Shown piece after piece: positions 42,699 to 50,869 of a DNA stretch of 50,986 nt. The stretch spans positions 1-50,986 of the forward strand of contig NZ_JAAITU010000033.1 of the NCBI RefSeq assembly GCF_013304385.1, in the 5' to 3' direction. Below the pieces are notes generated by a model, which did no database searches, was not told the DNA's origin, and was given only the letters and a program-made list of their open reading frames with translations. The translations under genes were made by a program, and so were the position numbers. The stretch's first letter is position 1; each line of letters starts with the position of its first letter. The DNA comes from Blautia glucerasea. GTDB lineage: Bacteria; Bacillota; Clostridia; Lachnospirales; Lachnospiraceae.

Positions 42699-44003
42699 TT
42701 GGATTCTGGTGTCCCTATACAGATAACTGCAATCATAATTCTGATTGTACTGTCTGCCTTTTTTTCATCAGCAGAAACAGCAATGACAACAGTAAATAAG
42801 ATTCGTATCCACTCCCTTGCCGAACAAGGGAATCGACGGGCGGTCACATTAGAAAAGGTGATTGCCGACACAGGCAAACTGCTTACCACTGTTTTAATAG
42901 GAAATAATATTGTTAATATTTCCACCTCTTCATTGGTGACTACTTTAACGATCCGCGTTTTCGGAAATATCTATGTGGGCATTGCTACCGGTATCCTGAC
43001 TCTGGTGATTCTGCTTTTTGGTGAGATCACGCCAAAAACACTGGCTACTCTACATAACGAGAAGCTTGCCCTGGCCTATGCCCGTCCTATTTTTTTTCTG
43101 ATGATCGTTCTGACACCGATTGTTTATGTAGTAGGCAAGCTAGCCGCAGGGATCATGTTTCTTCTCAGAGTAGATCCAGATGCAAAACCACAGCAGATGA
43201 CTGAGCATGAGCTGCGTACTCTGGTAAATGTAGGCCAAGAGGCTGGTGTGATTGAAAATGAAGAAAAACAGATGATCTATAATGTGTTTGATTTTGGGGA
43301 TTCCACAGCCAAAGATGTTATGATTCCCAGAATTGATATGACCTTTGTGGATGTAAATGCATCCTATGATGAATTAATGGATATCTTCAAGAAGGATATG
43401 CACACACGCTTTCCAGTTTATGAAGACAATACAGACAATGTGATCGGTATTATTAATGTAAAGGACCTGATCCTTTACCCAAAGAAAGATGATTTTTCTG
43501 TTCGTGAGCTTCTTCGTGAGCCTTACTTTACTTATGAATATAAAGGAACTGCCGATCTGATGCTGGAAATGCGTAAGGCATCTGTGAATCTTGCCATTGT
43601 ACTTGATGAATACGGTTCTACTGCCGGGCTTGTCACACTGGAGGACCTGTTGGAGGAAATTGTTGGTGAGATTCGTGATGAATATGATGAAGATGAAGAA
43701 GAAGATCTGAAAGAACTTCAGCCAGGTCGTGAATACGTAGCTTCCGGCTCAGCCAAGCTGGATGATATCAATGAAACCCTTAACACTCAAATGGTATCTG
43801 AAGATTATGATTCCATTGGTGGTTATATTATTGAACAGTTGGACAGCCTTCCAACAGAAGGACAGTCCGTCACATTGGACAGCGGCATCCGTCTGGTAGT
43901 TGACAAATTAGATAAGAACCGTATTGAGCTGGTCCATATCTGGCTTCCCCCAGCTTCCTCTAAAGATACTGATCCTTCAGAAGCCGAATCCCTTTTACAT
44001 TAA
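42699..44003 (+). CDS. CNNM/CBS-domain protein (HlyC/CorC family)
   Basis: A 434-residue membrane protein of the CNNM/CorC type, associated with magnesium or other divalent-cation export; the old name hemolysin is historical. The N-terminal transmembrane domain (about 1-180, FFSSAETAMTTVNK, LLFGEITPKTLA) precedes two CBS domains (about 200-320, DVMIPRIDMTFVD, LVTLEDLLEEIVGEIRDEYD) that bind nucleotides, and a C-terminal CorC_HlyC domain (about 345-420). It starts at a TTG (42699) with AAGGAG 12 bases upstream; no ATG is better placed. Its leader contains the 130-bp structured repeat. Confidence 0.93.
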   Translation: MDSGVPIQITAIIILIVLSAFFSSAETAMTTVNKIRIHSLAEQGNRRAVTLEKVIADTGKLLTTVLIGNNIVNISTSSLVTTLTIRVFGNIYVGIATGILTLVILLFGEITPKTLATLHNEKLALAYARPIFFLMIVLTPIVYVVGKLAAGIMFLLRVDPDAKPQQMTEHELRTLVNVGQEAGVIENEEKQMIYNVFDFGDSTAKDVMIPRIDMTFVDVNASYDELMDIFKKDMHTRFPVYEDNTDNVIGIINVKDLILYPKKDDFSVRELLREPYFTYEYKGTADLMLEMRKASVNLAIVLDEYGSTAGLVTLEDLLEEIVGEIRDEYDEDEEEDLKELQPGREYVASGSAKLDDINETLNTQMVSEDYDSIGGYIIEQLDSLPTEGQSVTLDSGIRLVVDKLDKNRIELVHIWLPPASSKDTDPSEAESLLH

Positions 44004-44019
44004 AATCCAATTCAATACG

Positions 44020-44069
44020 AAAGTCCCCTGCCCTGGTTGTAAAACCATAAGCATGGGGACTTTTTATTT
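44020..44069 (+). terminator. Terminator of the CNNM/CBS gene
   Basis: AAAGTCCCC/GGGGACTTT arms followed by TTTATTT, overlapping the stop of the converging YdcF-like gene by 2 bases. Confidence 0.85.
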
Positions 44070-44652
44070 AAACCATAAGCTGGAACTGCAATATGATCCG
44101 AGTCACTTCTCCAGTGACTGCCCGGATCCCTTCTTCAGTCTCTTTCCAGTTTTTCCGAGTGATCCCATCCGGACAATCTGCACATACATAAAACTTTGTA
44201 TCCGGATACAGCATTTGATAATACATCAAAGCTCTTCTTGCATGATAACTTTTACAGCAAAGAATTGCTTTTCTTATTGTAAGGCCAAGTCCATCTGTTA
44301 CCTTTCTGGAATAAATGGCATTTTCATAAGTATAAGTAGCTTTATCTTCCTTAAGGATTGCATGATCCGGAACATGATTATGCATCAGCACATCCTTCAG
44401 AAATTCCCATTCAGTATCATACTTCCTGTTATAGTCCTGTTTTGAGGACAACACTCCTGAAAAATGCCCCATCACAACGCTGTACTTTCCGCTTGGCAGT
44501 ATATACGGTGCATATCCTTCCATGTAAAGTCCGGCTGCATGTTCTGCCATTTCCGGATATCCGTTACCTGGAATAAAAATAATATCTGCTTTTTCTGGAA
44601 TATCTTCTGCAAAAACAAAATCTCCTATCGTTTTTATAAATTCATCCAACAT
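44068..44652 (-). CDS. YdcF-family protein (DUF218)
   Basis: A 194-residue soluble protein with the DUF218/YdcF Rossmann-like fold. IIFIPGNGYPEM is the nucleotide-binding-like loop; HARRALMYYQMLYPDTKFYVC matches the later conserved block, and NAIYSRKVTDGLGLTI lies between. Biochemical role is not settled for the family; some members bind S-adenosylmethionine, others act near the envelope. The ATG at 44652 is chosen for its AAAGGTACAGTT site and family start, dropping 22 upstream codons. Confidence 0.85.
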   Translation of the reverse strand: MLDEFIKTIGDFVFAEDIPEKADIIFIPGNGYPEMAEHAAGLYMEGYAPYILPSGKYSVVMGHFSGVLSSKQDYNRKYDTEWEFLKDVLMHNHVPDHAILKEDKATYTYENAIYSRKVTDGLGLTIRKAILCCKSYHARRALMYYQMLYPDTKFYVCADCPDGITRKNWKETEEGIRAVTGEVTRIILQFQLMV

Positions 44653-44744
44653 AACTGTACCTTTCTGTTCATTTGTATTTGTAGGTATCATGGCCGGGGA
44701 CTGTACCCTGCACATCATTTATAAAGATTATACCATTTTTCAGT

Positions 44745-45509
44745 TCATTTCGTCACGATCAATGTACTATAGCCATCCTCCCTCAGCCGCTGTTCCATAC
44801 GGATGGCATTTCCAAGCTGTTGATATGCTCCCACCTGTACCTTAAAAAGATCTCCATCCCACAGTATATATGCAGGATAACCACGGTCTAATAATTGGTA
44901 CAGTAATCTATCTGCATTTTCACGGTTTCGAAATGCTCCTGTCTGTACCCGGTAATATAACGGATTTTCTGCGTCTGTTTCATCCAGCGTTCCAAGTATG
45001 GCATCTGCAATTGCCTGTGGGATATCCTGCTTCTTTTCATCATAAAGGGTATTGTCTTTTTCTGAATTAATAAAACCTGTTTCTATCAAAAGTGCGGGCA
45101 TCTTTGTTTTTCTGAGTACGACCAGTCCCGGCCGCTTTTGAACACCAATCTCCCGAAAGCCCAATTCTCCTAAAGCGCCTACAATATTCTGTGCCATCTT
45201 ATACTTTATACCGCTTTTATTATATACCAGAACCTCCACTCCCTGATATTGATTAGCTTGGGGACTGCTATTCCTGTGAAAAGAAATAAAATAATCCACA
45301 TCCGCTTCATTTGCCTGTTTTGCCCGTTCAAACGGCGTAAGATATTCATCCTCTGTTCTTGTATATAAAACCTTTACCCCGTTCTTTTCCAGGATTTCTC
45401 CTACTGCCTTTGTAAGTGAAAGATTATCATCCTTTTCCTGTCTGCCTTTATAAACTGCGCCAGGGTCTGAACCTCCATGACCGGCGTCCAACATGATCGA
45501 ATAAGCCAT
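44745..45509 (-). CDS. N-acetylmuramoyl-L-alanine amidase with SPOR domain
   Basis: A 254-residue peptidoglycan hydrolase. The Amidase_3 catalytic domain is at 1-175: LDAGHGGSDPG (zinc His11), FISFHRNSSP (zinc His) and LLIETGFINS (catalytic Glu). A SPOR domain (about 182-254, YYRVQTGAFRNRENADRLL, KVQVGAY) would bind denuded glycan strands at division or sporulation septa. No signal peptide is visible, like CwlC-type mother-cell lytic amidases of spore formers; the mother-cell role is inference. Confidence 0.93.
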   Translation of the reverse strand: MAYSIMLDAGHGGSDPGAVYKGRQEKDDNLSLTKAVGEILEKNGVKVLYTRTEDEYLTPFERAKQANEADVDYFISFHRNSSPQANQYQGVEVLVYNKSGIKYKMAQNIVGALGELGFREIGVQKRPGLVVLRKTKMPALLIETGFINSEKDNTLYDEKKQDIPQAIADAILGTLDETDAENPLYYRVQTGAFRNRENADRLLYQLLDRGYPAYILWDGDLFKVQVGAYQQLGNAIRMEQRLREDGYSTLIVTK

Positions 45510-45657
45510 TTCTTTTCTGTCCTTTTATCTTCTCTCTATAAAATATGCAGAAATTGCCATCAGGCCACATGTCCGTTGAAATGGAAAATTCATGTATAAT
45601 CCTTATTTCTTGCATATGTAATTTTTTATTCTCCATATATATTTTTTATTTCCCGCC

Positions 45658-45686
45658 TTGACTTTGCAACTTTAAAGCGTTATACT
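45658..45686 (+). promoter_or_regulatory. Promoter of the ABC importer operon
   Basis: TTGACT, 17-bp spacer, TATACT. The predicted start at about 45693 leaves a 170-nucleotide leader. Confidence 0.8.
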
Positions 45687-45724
45687 GCTACATTATAAAT
45701 AAACACTCTCCTTATATCAATTTC

Positions 45725-45769
45725 GTAACAATTCAGTACCCTCACGGATAATTCCTACTGAATAGTTAC
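45725..45769 (+). repeat. GTAAC-N4-CAG inverted repeat, copy B
   Basis: Arms GTAACAATTCAGTA and TACTGAATAGTTAC (13 of 14 pairs) around 17 bases, early in the leader of the ABC operon. Right arm identical to copy A (15861-15874) except one base. Confidence 0.75.
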
Positions 45770-45862
45770 TTAATTTCTGAAAATGCAAATGCAGTATCAA
45801 AACCAGTACATTTTCAAATAGGAGAATATAGTTTAAATACAATTCGAGGAGGATACAAAGTT

Positions 45863-46834
45863 ATGAAAAAACAGGTTTTAGCCGTGTCACTGGCCAGCTT
45901 AATGTCAATCGGAACCATAGGCAGTGTTACCGCTGTCAACGCAGAAGAAAGTGACAAAACATACACCGTAGGTATTTGCCAGCTTGTTCAGCACGAAGCA
46001 TTAGATGCAGCAACACAGGGATTTAAGGACGCCCTTACAGACGCTCTTGGCGATGCCATAACTTTTGAAGAAAAAAATGCACAGGGTGATTCCAATACTT
46101 GTTCTACGATTATCAATGGTCTGGTATCAGACAATGTAGACCTGATCCTTGCCAATGCAACTGCGTCCCTGCAGGCTGCCGCAGCAGGCACTACTGATAT
46201 CCCGATTCTTGGAACCGCTGTTACAGATTACGGCGTTGCTCTTGAAATTGATGATTTTGACGGTACAGTAGGTGGAAATATTTCCGGTACGTCTGATCTT
46301 GCTCCGCTGGATCAGCAGGCAGCTATGCTGAATGAACTTTTCCCGGATGCAAAAACTGTAGGACTGCTGTACTGTTCTGCAGAAGCAAACTCCCAGTATC
46401 AGGTTGATACAGTAAAAGCAGCCCTTGAAGATCTTGGTTATACATGCTCTGATTATGCATTCTCTGATTCCAACGACCTTGCTTCTGTCGCTACATCTGC
46501 CGCATCTGACAGTGATGTGATCTATGTTCCAACAGATAACACAGTAGCTTCTAATACAGAGATCATCAACAATATCTGCAGTGCAGAAAAGGTTCCTGTA
46601 ATCGCAGGTGAAGAAGGTATCTGCCAGGGATGTGGTGTTGCTACTCTTTCTATCAGCTACTATGATCTTGGAAAAGCTACTGGCGAAATGGCGGTTCGTA
46701 TCCTGAAGGACGGTGAAGACATTTCTACTATGCCAATCGAATATGCACCGAACTTTACAAAAGAATACAATCCAACCATCTGTAAAGACCTTGGCATTGA
46801 AATTCCGGATGATTACAAAGCAATTGAAGAATGA
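45863..46834 (+). CDS. ABC transporter substrate-binding protein (ABC_sub_bind family)
   Basis: A 323-residue extracytoplasmic binding protein of the TrpX-like family. Signal peptide at 1-27 with a type I-like site (VNA-EE); there is no lipobox Cys, unusual for a Gram-positive binding protein. Two Rossmann-like lobes follow: TVGICQLVQHEALDAATQGF, NATASLQAAAAGTTDIPILGT, TVGLLYCSAEANSQYQV, YVPTDNTVASN and AGEEGICQGCGVATLSISYYDLG. Family members carry tryptophan, tyrosine or other small ligands; which one cannot be read here. AGGAGGATACAAAGTT precedes the ATG. First gene of a three-gene operon. Confidence 0.92.
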   Translation: MKKQVLAVSLASLMSIGTIGSVTAVNAEESDKTYTVGICQLVQHEALDAATQGFKDALTDALGDAITFEEKNAQGDSNTCSTIINGLVSDNVDLILANATASLQAAAAGTTDIPILGTAVTDYGVALEIDDFDGTVGGNISGTSDLAPLDQQAAMLNELFPDAKTVGLLYCSAEANSQYQVDTVKAALEDLGYTCSDYAFSDSNDLASVATSAASDSDVIYVPTDNTVASNTEIINNICSAEKVPVIAGEEGICQGCGVATLSISYYDLGKATGEMAVRILKDGEDISTMPIEYAPNFTKEYNPTICKDLGIEIPDDYKAIEE

Positions 46835-46886
46835 TCAGAAAATAACTTAAATTCAAGAATAATATTAATTTCATGCACTATCAGCG

Positions 46887-46924
46887 GACAGCGGGAAAGG
46901 GAAATGCCTCTCTCGCTTTTCGCT
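46887..46924 (+). promoter_or_regulatory. Intercistronic hairpin
   Basis: CAGCGGGAAAG/CTTTTCGCTG-type stem between the binding protein and permease genes, without a T-run. Such hairpins usually stabilise the upstream message so binding protein exceeds permease. Confidence 0.5.
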
Positions 46925-46947
46925 GTATTAACAGGAGGAATACAATC

Positions 46948-47871
46948 ATGCAAATTATGAACTTAATCCAGGCTCTCCCCGGAGCTGCTGCCCAGGGACT
47001 GATCTGGGGAATCATGGCAATTGGCGTTTATCTTACCTTTCGGGTACTTGACATTGCCGACCTGACTGTAGACGGTACCATGTGTACCGGAGGAGCCGTA
47101 TGTATTATGATGATGCTGAACGGCCACAACGTATGGATTTCCCTTCTTGTTGCCACTCTTGCAGGTATGGCAGCCGGTTTGCTTACAGGTGTTTTCCATA
47201 CATTTATGGGTATTCCTGCAATCCTTGCTGGAATCCTTACACAGCTTTCCCTTTATTCTGTCAACTTAAAGATCATGGGAAAAGCCAATCAGGCAATCAA
47301 TGTTGACAAATATAACATTCTTGTTTCCCTTCGCCGGATCAAAAATGTTCCTATCACCCAGAATACAATTCTGATCGTTGCCCTTTTTATTATCGTTGTG
47401 ATCGCTGTATTGTACTGGTTTTTCGGAACTGAGCTTGGATGCTCTCTTCGCGCTACCGGCTGCAATGCCAATATGTCCCGGGCACAGGGAATCAATACTA
47501 ATTTCTGCAAGGTACTTGGACTGATGATTTCAAACGGACTGGTTGCACTTTCCAGTGCCCTTCTTGCTCAGTATCAGGGATTTGCAGATGTAAATATGGG
47601 ACGTGGTGCCATCGTTATCGGTCTTGCAGCTGTTATTATCGGCGAAGCCATTTTCAGCCGTATTTTTCGTAACTTTGCACTGAAGCTTTTAAGCGTGGCA
47701 TTTGGTTCTATTTTATATTACCTGGTGCTGCAGACAGTAATCTGGATGGGTATTGATACAGACCTGCTGAAACTGCTGTCCGCTTTTGTCGTTGCTATTT
47801 TCCTGGCGATCCCATACTGGAAAGGAAAATTTACAAAAGCAGCAAAACATGGAGGAAATCACAATGCTTGA
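46948..47871 (+). CDS. ABC transporter permease (TrpY-like, branched-chain permease family)
   Basis: A 307-residue integral membrane protein, the channel of the importer. About eight helices, starting AAAQGLIWGIMAIGVYLTFRVL; DLTVDGTMCTGGAV is a family motif, and the cytoplasmic ATPase-contact loop is around ELGCSLRATGCNANMSRAQG. The ATG at 46948 has AGGAGG upstream; the frame opens 25 codons earlier without a site. It overlaps the ATPase start by 8 bases. Confidence 0.93.
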   Translation: MQIMNLIQALPGAAAQGLIWGIMAIGVYLTFRVLDIADLTVDGTMCTGGAVCIMMMLNGHNVWISLLVATLAGMAAGLLTGVFHTFMGIPAILAGILTQLSLYSVNLKIMGKANQAINVDKYNILVSLRRIKNVPITQNTILIVALFIIVVIAVLYWFFGTELGCSLRATGCNANMSRAQGINTNFCKVLGLMISNGLVALSSALLAQYQGFADVNMGRGAIVIGLAAVIIGEAIFSRIFRNFALKLLSVAFGSILYYLVLQTVIWMGIDTDLLKLLSAFVVAIFLAIPYWKGKFTKAAKHGGNHNA

Positions 47872-48658
47872 AGTTAAAAATATTTATAAAACATTCAATC
47901 CTGGTACCATCAATGAAAAAATCGCTTTAAACGGACTTTCCCTGAAATTAAATGAAGGAGATTTTGTTACTGTAATCGGTGGAAATGGAGCAGGAAAATC
48001 TACCCTTCTAAATGCAGTTGCTGGTGTATGGCCAGTTGACGAAGGACAGATCGTTATTGACGGCACTGATGTAACAAAGCTTTCCGAGCATAAACGCGCC
48101 GCTTATCTTGGCCGTGTATTTCAGGATCCGATGACAGGTACTGCTGCCACAATGGGAATCGAAGAAAATCTTGCACTTGCCAGACGAAGAGGTACCAAAC
48201 GCGGACTTCGCAAAGGTATCACCCAGCAGGAACGTGAAGAATACAAGGAACTTCTTAAAGTTCTTGGCCTAGGTCTTGAAAACAGACTCACCTCCAAAGT
48301 TGGCCTGCTTTCTGGTGGACAGCGCCAGGCTCTGACCCTTTTAATGGCCACCCTAAAAAAGCCAAAGCTGCTTCTTCTGGATGAGCATACAGCTGCCCTC
48401 GATCCCAAAACAGCCTCAAAAGTCCTTGAAATCACAGACATGATCGTAAACCGTGACCATCTTACAACCCTAATGATCACCCACAATATGAAAGACGCGA
48501 TTGCCCATGGTAATCGTCTGATCATGCTTATGGACGGAAAAGTAATCCTGGACATCCAGGGTGAAGAGAAGAAAAAACTGACTGTGAAGAATCTGTTGGA
48601 CAAATTTGAACAGGCCAGTGGCGAAGAATTTTCCAATGACGCTGCTATTCTTGGTTGA
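47864..48658 (+). CDS. ABC transporter ATP-binding protein (TrpZ-like)
   Basis: A 264-residue ATPase of the importer: Walker A GGNGAGKST near 42, Q-loop FQDPMTGTA, signature LSGGQRQALTLLMA, Walker B LLLLDEHTAALDPKT (His in place of the common Pro after DE) and switch His in MITHNMKDAIAHG. The start is at ATGCTTGA, overlapping the permease stop, with GGAGG 8 bases before. Last gene of the operon, followed by a terminator. Confidence 0.95.
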   Translation: MLEVKNIYKTFNPGTINEKIALNGLSLKLNEGDFVTVIGGNGAGKSTLLNAVAGVWPVDEGQIVIDGTDVTKLSEHKRAAYLGRVFQDPMTGTAATMGIEENLALARRRGTKRGLRKGITQQEREEYKELLKVLGLGLENRLTSKVGLLSGGQRQALTLLMATLKKPKLLLLDEHTAALDPKTASKVLEITDMIVNRDHLTTLMITHNMKDAIAHGNRLIMLMDGKVILDIQGEEKKKLTVKNLLDKFEQASGEEFSNDAAILG

Positions 48659-48711
48659 TACTTTACATTCCTGTTAATGAATCCTAATACAGCGTTATAA
48701 GTAAATTAGAT

Positions 48712-48771
48712 GAGTGTCCTTATGAGTCCACGCCTCCACCCAATGTGGACCCATAGCGGCACTCTTTTATC
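48712..48771 (+). terminator. Terminator of the ABC importer operon
   Basis: GAGTG/CACTC outer arms and GTCCAC/GTGGAC inner arms, ending in TTTTATCT. It abuts the stop of the converging DUF5688 gene. Confidence 0.75.
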
Positions 48772-49715
48772 TAATCCTCATCCTCTGAAACGCAGATAAT
48801 GCTATCTGTTGACCTGCAATATCTATATATTCTTATTGAAAGAAAATCCTCCTCCGGTGTTGTTTCCTTCACTGTTTCACTGACCACATCCTCTAATTCT
48901 TCCGGGTAAACCTGTCTTGCATCATGTACCATTACTTCATGTACACTGGTAAATGCCAGATACAGATCCTGTCCCAGCAATTCTGCCATACGTTTTGCAA
49001 CACCTGGCATAAAAATTGCTGCCGCCCCATTAGTACGCTTTGTTGTACTTAAGCAAATCCCCAATGATTTTCTGGAAATTTCTACATCACTATTCTCTTT
49101 ACCCATAAAATCCTCACCATCATATTCAGGGTCAAAAATAAGCTTTTCCCAACAGTAAATCCTTGGGGGTGTCATTTTCATCGTATTTATCAATGCTTCC
49201 TCAAGAATCTTTTCCCTGGAAATCCCCCATTCCTCAAGATACTCCTTCCGTATCTTCATACTGGTGATCCCATCTGCAGATTCTGAAATTCTCATATAAA
49301 GAACAACAGCAATATCACCAATACACCTGTATACAGCATGTACCAATTCATCCTTATTTCGATTCAGATTTAAAAGCCTAATAAATAAATCCTTTTTAAT
49401 CATTTCATAATCAGTAAGATTCTTAGTTTTGTCAAAAAATTCAGCATGATTTACTTTTTTTAACTCTGTTAATATCATCGTTCCCAGTTCATTCAATTCT
49501 TTTCCCCGTTCATAGTCTTCAAACAATTCTTGCACATGTACCCCACATATTTCTTTCATACCATCTTCTTCTGCACACACCAAAAATAGCCTGTCTCCAT
49601 TTTCCGCCATCTTCTCTCCCTTTTTTCGGAAATAAATCTTATCCTCTGTATATCCAGTTTCATTAAGTAAAAAAAGGCGCAATTCACCTATAAACTCTTC
49701 ATAGTTTTTATTCAT
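48771..49715 (-). CDS. DUF5688-like protein
   Basis: A 314-residue cytoplasmic protein resembling DUF5688, a Lachnospiraceae family of unknown function. Recognisable blocks include YEDKIYFRKKG-like residues near 28-38, GVHVQELFEDYERG, IRLLNLNRNKDEL, LYMRISESADGITSMKI, SLGICLSTTKRTNGAAAIFMPGVAKRMAELLG and VMVHDARQVYPEEL. No catalytic motif or membrane segment. The ATG at 49715 has AAAGGAACC before it. Such genes often occur in several copies near mobile DNA, consistent with the nearby integrase remnants. Confidence 0.75.
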   Translation of the reverse strand: MNKNYEEFIGELRLFLLNETGYTEDKIYFRKKGEKMAENGDRLFLVCAEEDGMKEICGVHVQELFEDYERGKELNELGTMILTELKKVNHAEFFDKTKNLTDYEMIKKDLFIRLLNLNRNKDELVHAVYRCIGDIAVVLYMRISESADGITSMKIRKEYLEEWGISREKILEEALINTMKMTPPRIYCWEKLIFDPEYDGEDFMGKENSDVEISRKSLGICLSTTKRTNGAAAIFMPGVAKRMAELLGQDLYLAFTSVHEVMVHDARQVYPEELEDVVSETVKETTPEEDFLSIRIYRYCRSTDSIICVSEDED

Positions 49716-49773
49716 ATATATGGTTCCTTTCATACACTAATAGCGGTTTGATTTCTAATACTTTAAGAGATAA

Positions 49774-49790
49774 TTGGACGATATGTCCAA
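49774..49790. promoter_or_regulatory. Possible operator upstream of the DUF5688 gene
   Basis: TTGGAC-GATAT-GTCCAA, a perfect 6-bp inverted repeat with a 5-base spacer, about 60 bases ahead of the DUF5688 start. Symmetric operator-like site; no regulator known. Confidence 0.35.
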
Positions 49791-49814
49791 TGATAAAGCC
49801 GTTTTCCCAAACGG

Positions 49815-49844
49815 TTATAAAAAGAAAGGGAGCATCTGCTCCCC
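49815..49844 (-). terminator. Terminator of the tyrosine phosphatase gene
   Basis: GGGAGCA/TGCTCCC arms with a 2-base loop at 49828-49844, followed by TTTCTTTTTAT on the minus strand. A second short hairpin (CCGTTT/AAACGG, 49799-49814) follows. Confidence 0.8.
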
Positions 49845-49922
49845 ATTGAGTTGCTGTGAAATCAGTATAGCCAATCTCGCCCCACTTGTAAAGAAGAAAA
49901 AAACGAGAAAATCCAGCAAATT

Positions 49923-50405
49923 TCACCCATTTATCTTTCCATTTTCCTTCAGATACTGCAAAAATCCTTTGCAACCCTCCTCTATATCCAAATATGTAAG
50001 TTGGAAATCCCCTGTATACCAGGGATCCGCAATATCTCCGCTTCTCCCTGTCATTTCAAGCAACAGTCTTATCTTCCCCTCTGGATCTCCCCCAAAAATT
50101 CTCAGCATATTCCGTATATTTCTCTGATCCATTCCCAAAATATAATCATATTTTCCATAATCTTTTTTTGTTACCTGCACTGCTCTCTTCCCCTCACAGG
50201 AAATCCCATGTTTCCGCAATATCTCCCGTGCTGGCGGATATACCGAATTGCCAATCCCGTTCCAGATTTCCTCTGTGCTGGTAGCCGCAGACCGAATCAA
50301 GAACAGATCTGCGATACCCTTCTGCTGAACCATATCCTTCAAAATAAATTCTGCCATAGGCGAACGGCAGATATTGCCGTGGCAAATAAATAATACTCTA
50401 ATCAT
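49923..50405 (-). CDS. Low-molecular-weight protein-tyrosine phosphatase
   Basis: A 160-residue LMW-PTP. The P-loop CHGNICRSP (Cys8, Arg14) is at the very start, as usual, and the general acid Asp is in IADPWYTGDF. Family length 150-160. In bacteria these dephosphorylate tyrosine kinases controlling capsule or exopolysaccharide; no such cluster is nearby, so the substrate is unknown. Monocistronic, ending at a clear terminator. Confidence 0.94.
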   Translation of the reverse strand: MIRVLFICHGNICRSPMAEFILKDMVQQKGIADLFLIRSAATSTEEIWNGIGNSVYPPAREILRKHGISCEGKRAVQVTKKDYGKYDYILGMDQRNIRNMLRIFGGDPEGKIRLLLEMTGRSGDIADPWYTGDFQLTYLDIEEGCKGFLQYLKENGKING

Positions 50406-50568
50406 CTATGTAAAACTCCTTGAATTTACTGTATTTCCTTGATGTATCGGCATTTTCTTTCGCTTGCTGTTTCCTCTCATTCGTGGCATATCGTAGCATA
50501 AATTAGCACATCTTTTACCTCAAAAGTAGTACAAAAAGTAGTAAATTAAGGGCTGAATACTCATTTTA

Positions 50569-50751
50569 CTACTCGCCATTTACTACCCGTTTCAGTTCCT
50601 CTTTCGCGTCGTCATAGCCTATATGTGTATAAGTATTTAACGTGACGCTAATATCAGAATGTCCCATGAGGTACTGTAAAGTTTTAGGGTTCATGCCGCT
50701 TTTAGCCATATTAGAACAAAAAGTGTGACGGCAAACGTGTGGATGTGTCAA
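50569..50751 (-). pseudogene. Tyrosine integrase, C-terminal fragment
   Basis: 60 residues from the catalytic end of a Tn916/phage-type tyrosine recombinase: PHVCRHTFCSNMAKSG (Arg and His of the active site), LMGHSDISVTLNTYTH (His and the nucleophile Tyr), then a short tail. All upstream catalytic residues are missing; homology ends at about 50757, next to AT-rich sequence unrelated to integrases. The TTG at 50751 is only the first codon of the fragment. Downstream, short GTAGTA-type repeats (50525-50585) may be arm sites of the old attachment region. Confidence 0.9.
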
Positions 50752-50869
50752 GTATAGGACAAAAAAAATTTTATTTTTTTCTGCCGAAGACTATCTGACG
50801 CTTCCATCAGGTAGTCCCAGCACCTTTATTATCTTCTGGTAAGTCATTCTTGTCCTGCTCAAGTTACCT

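Larger units (their letters stand above)
45510..45862. other. Divergent region upstream of the ABC importer
   Basis: A 353-bp gene-free gap. It holds AT-rich DNA ahead of the amidase, a strong plus-strand promoter at 45658-45686 and an inverted repeat at 45725-45769 in the leader. I see no T-box or other known riboswitch in the roughly 170-nt leader. Confidence 0.75.

Noticed and set aside
45690-45862. T-box or amino-acid riboswitch expected ahead of a TrpXYZ-like importer
   Set aside because: The leader lacks the conserved T-box sequence and a terminator/antiterminator pair; only the GTAAC-type inverted repeat is present.
49708-49974. 88-codon open frame between the DUF5688 and phosphatase genes
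   Set aside because: It runs through the phosphatase terminator and the DUF5688 upstream region, and has no ribosome site or family resemblance.
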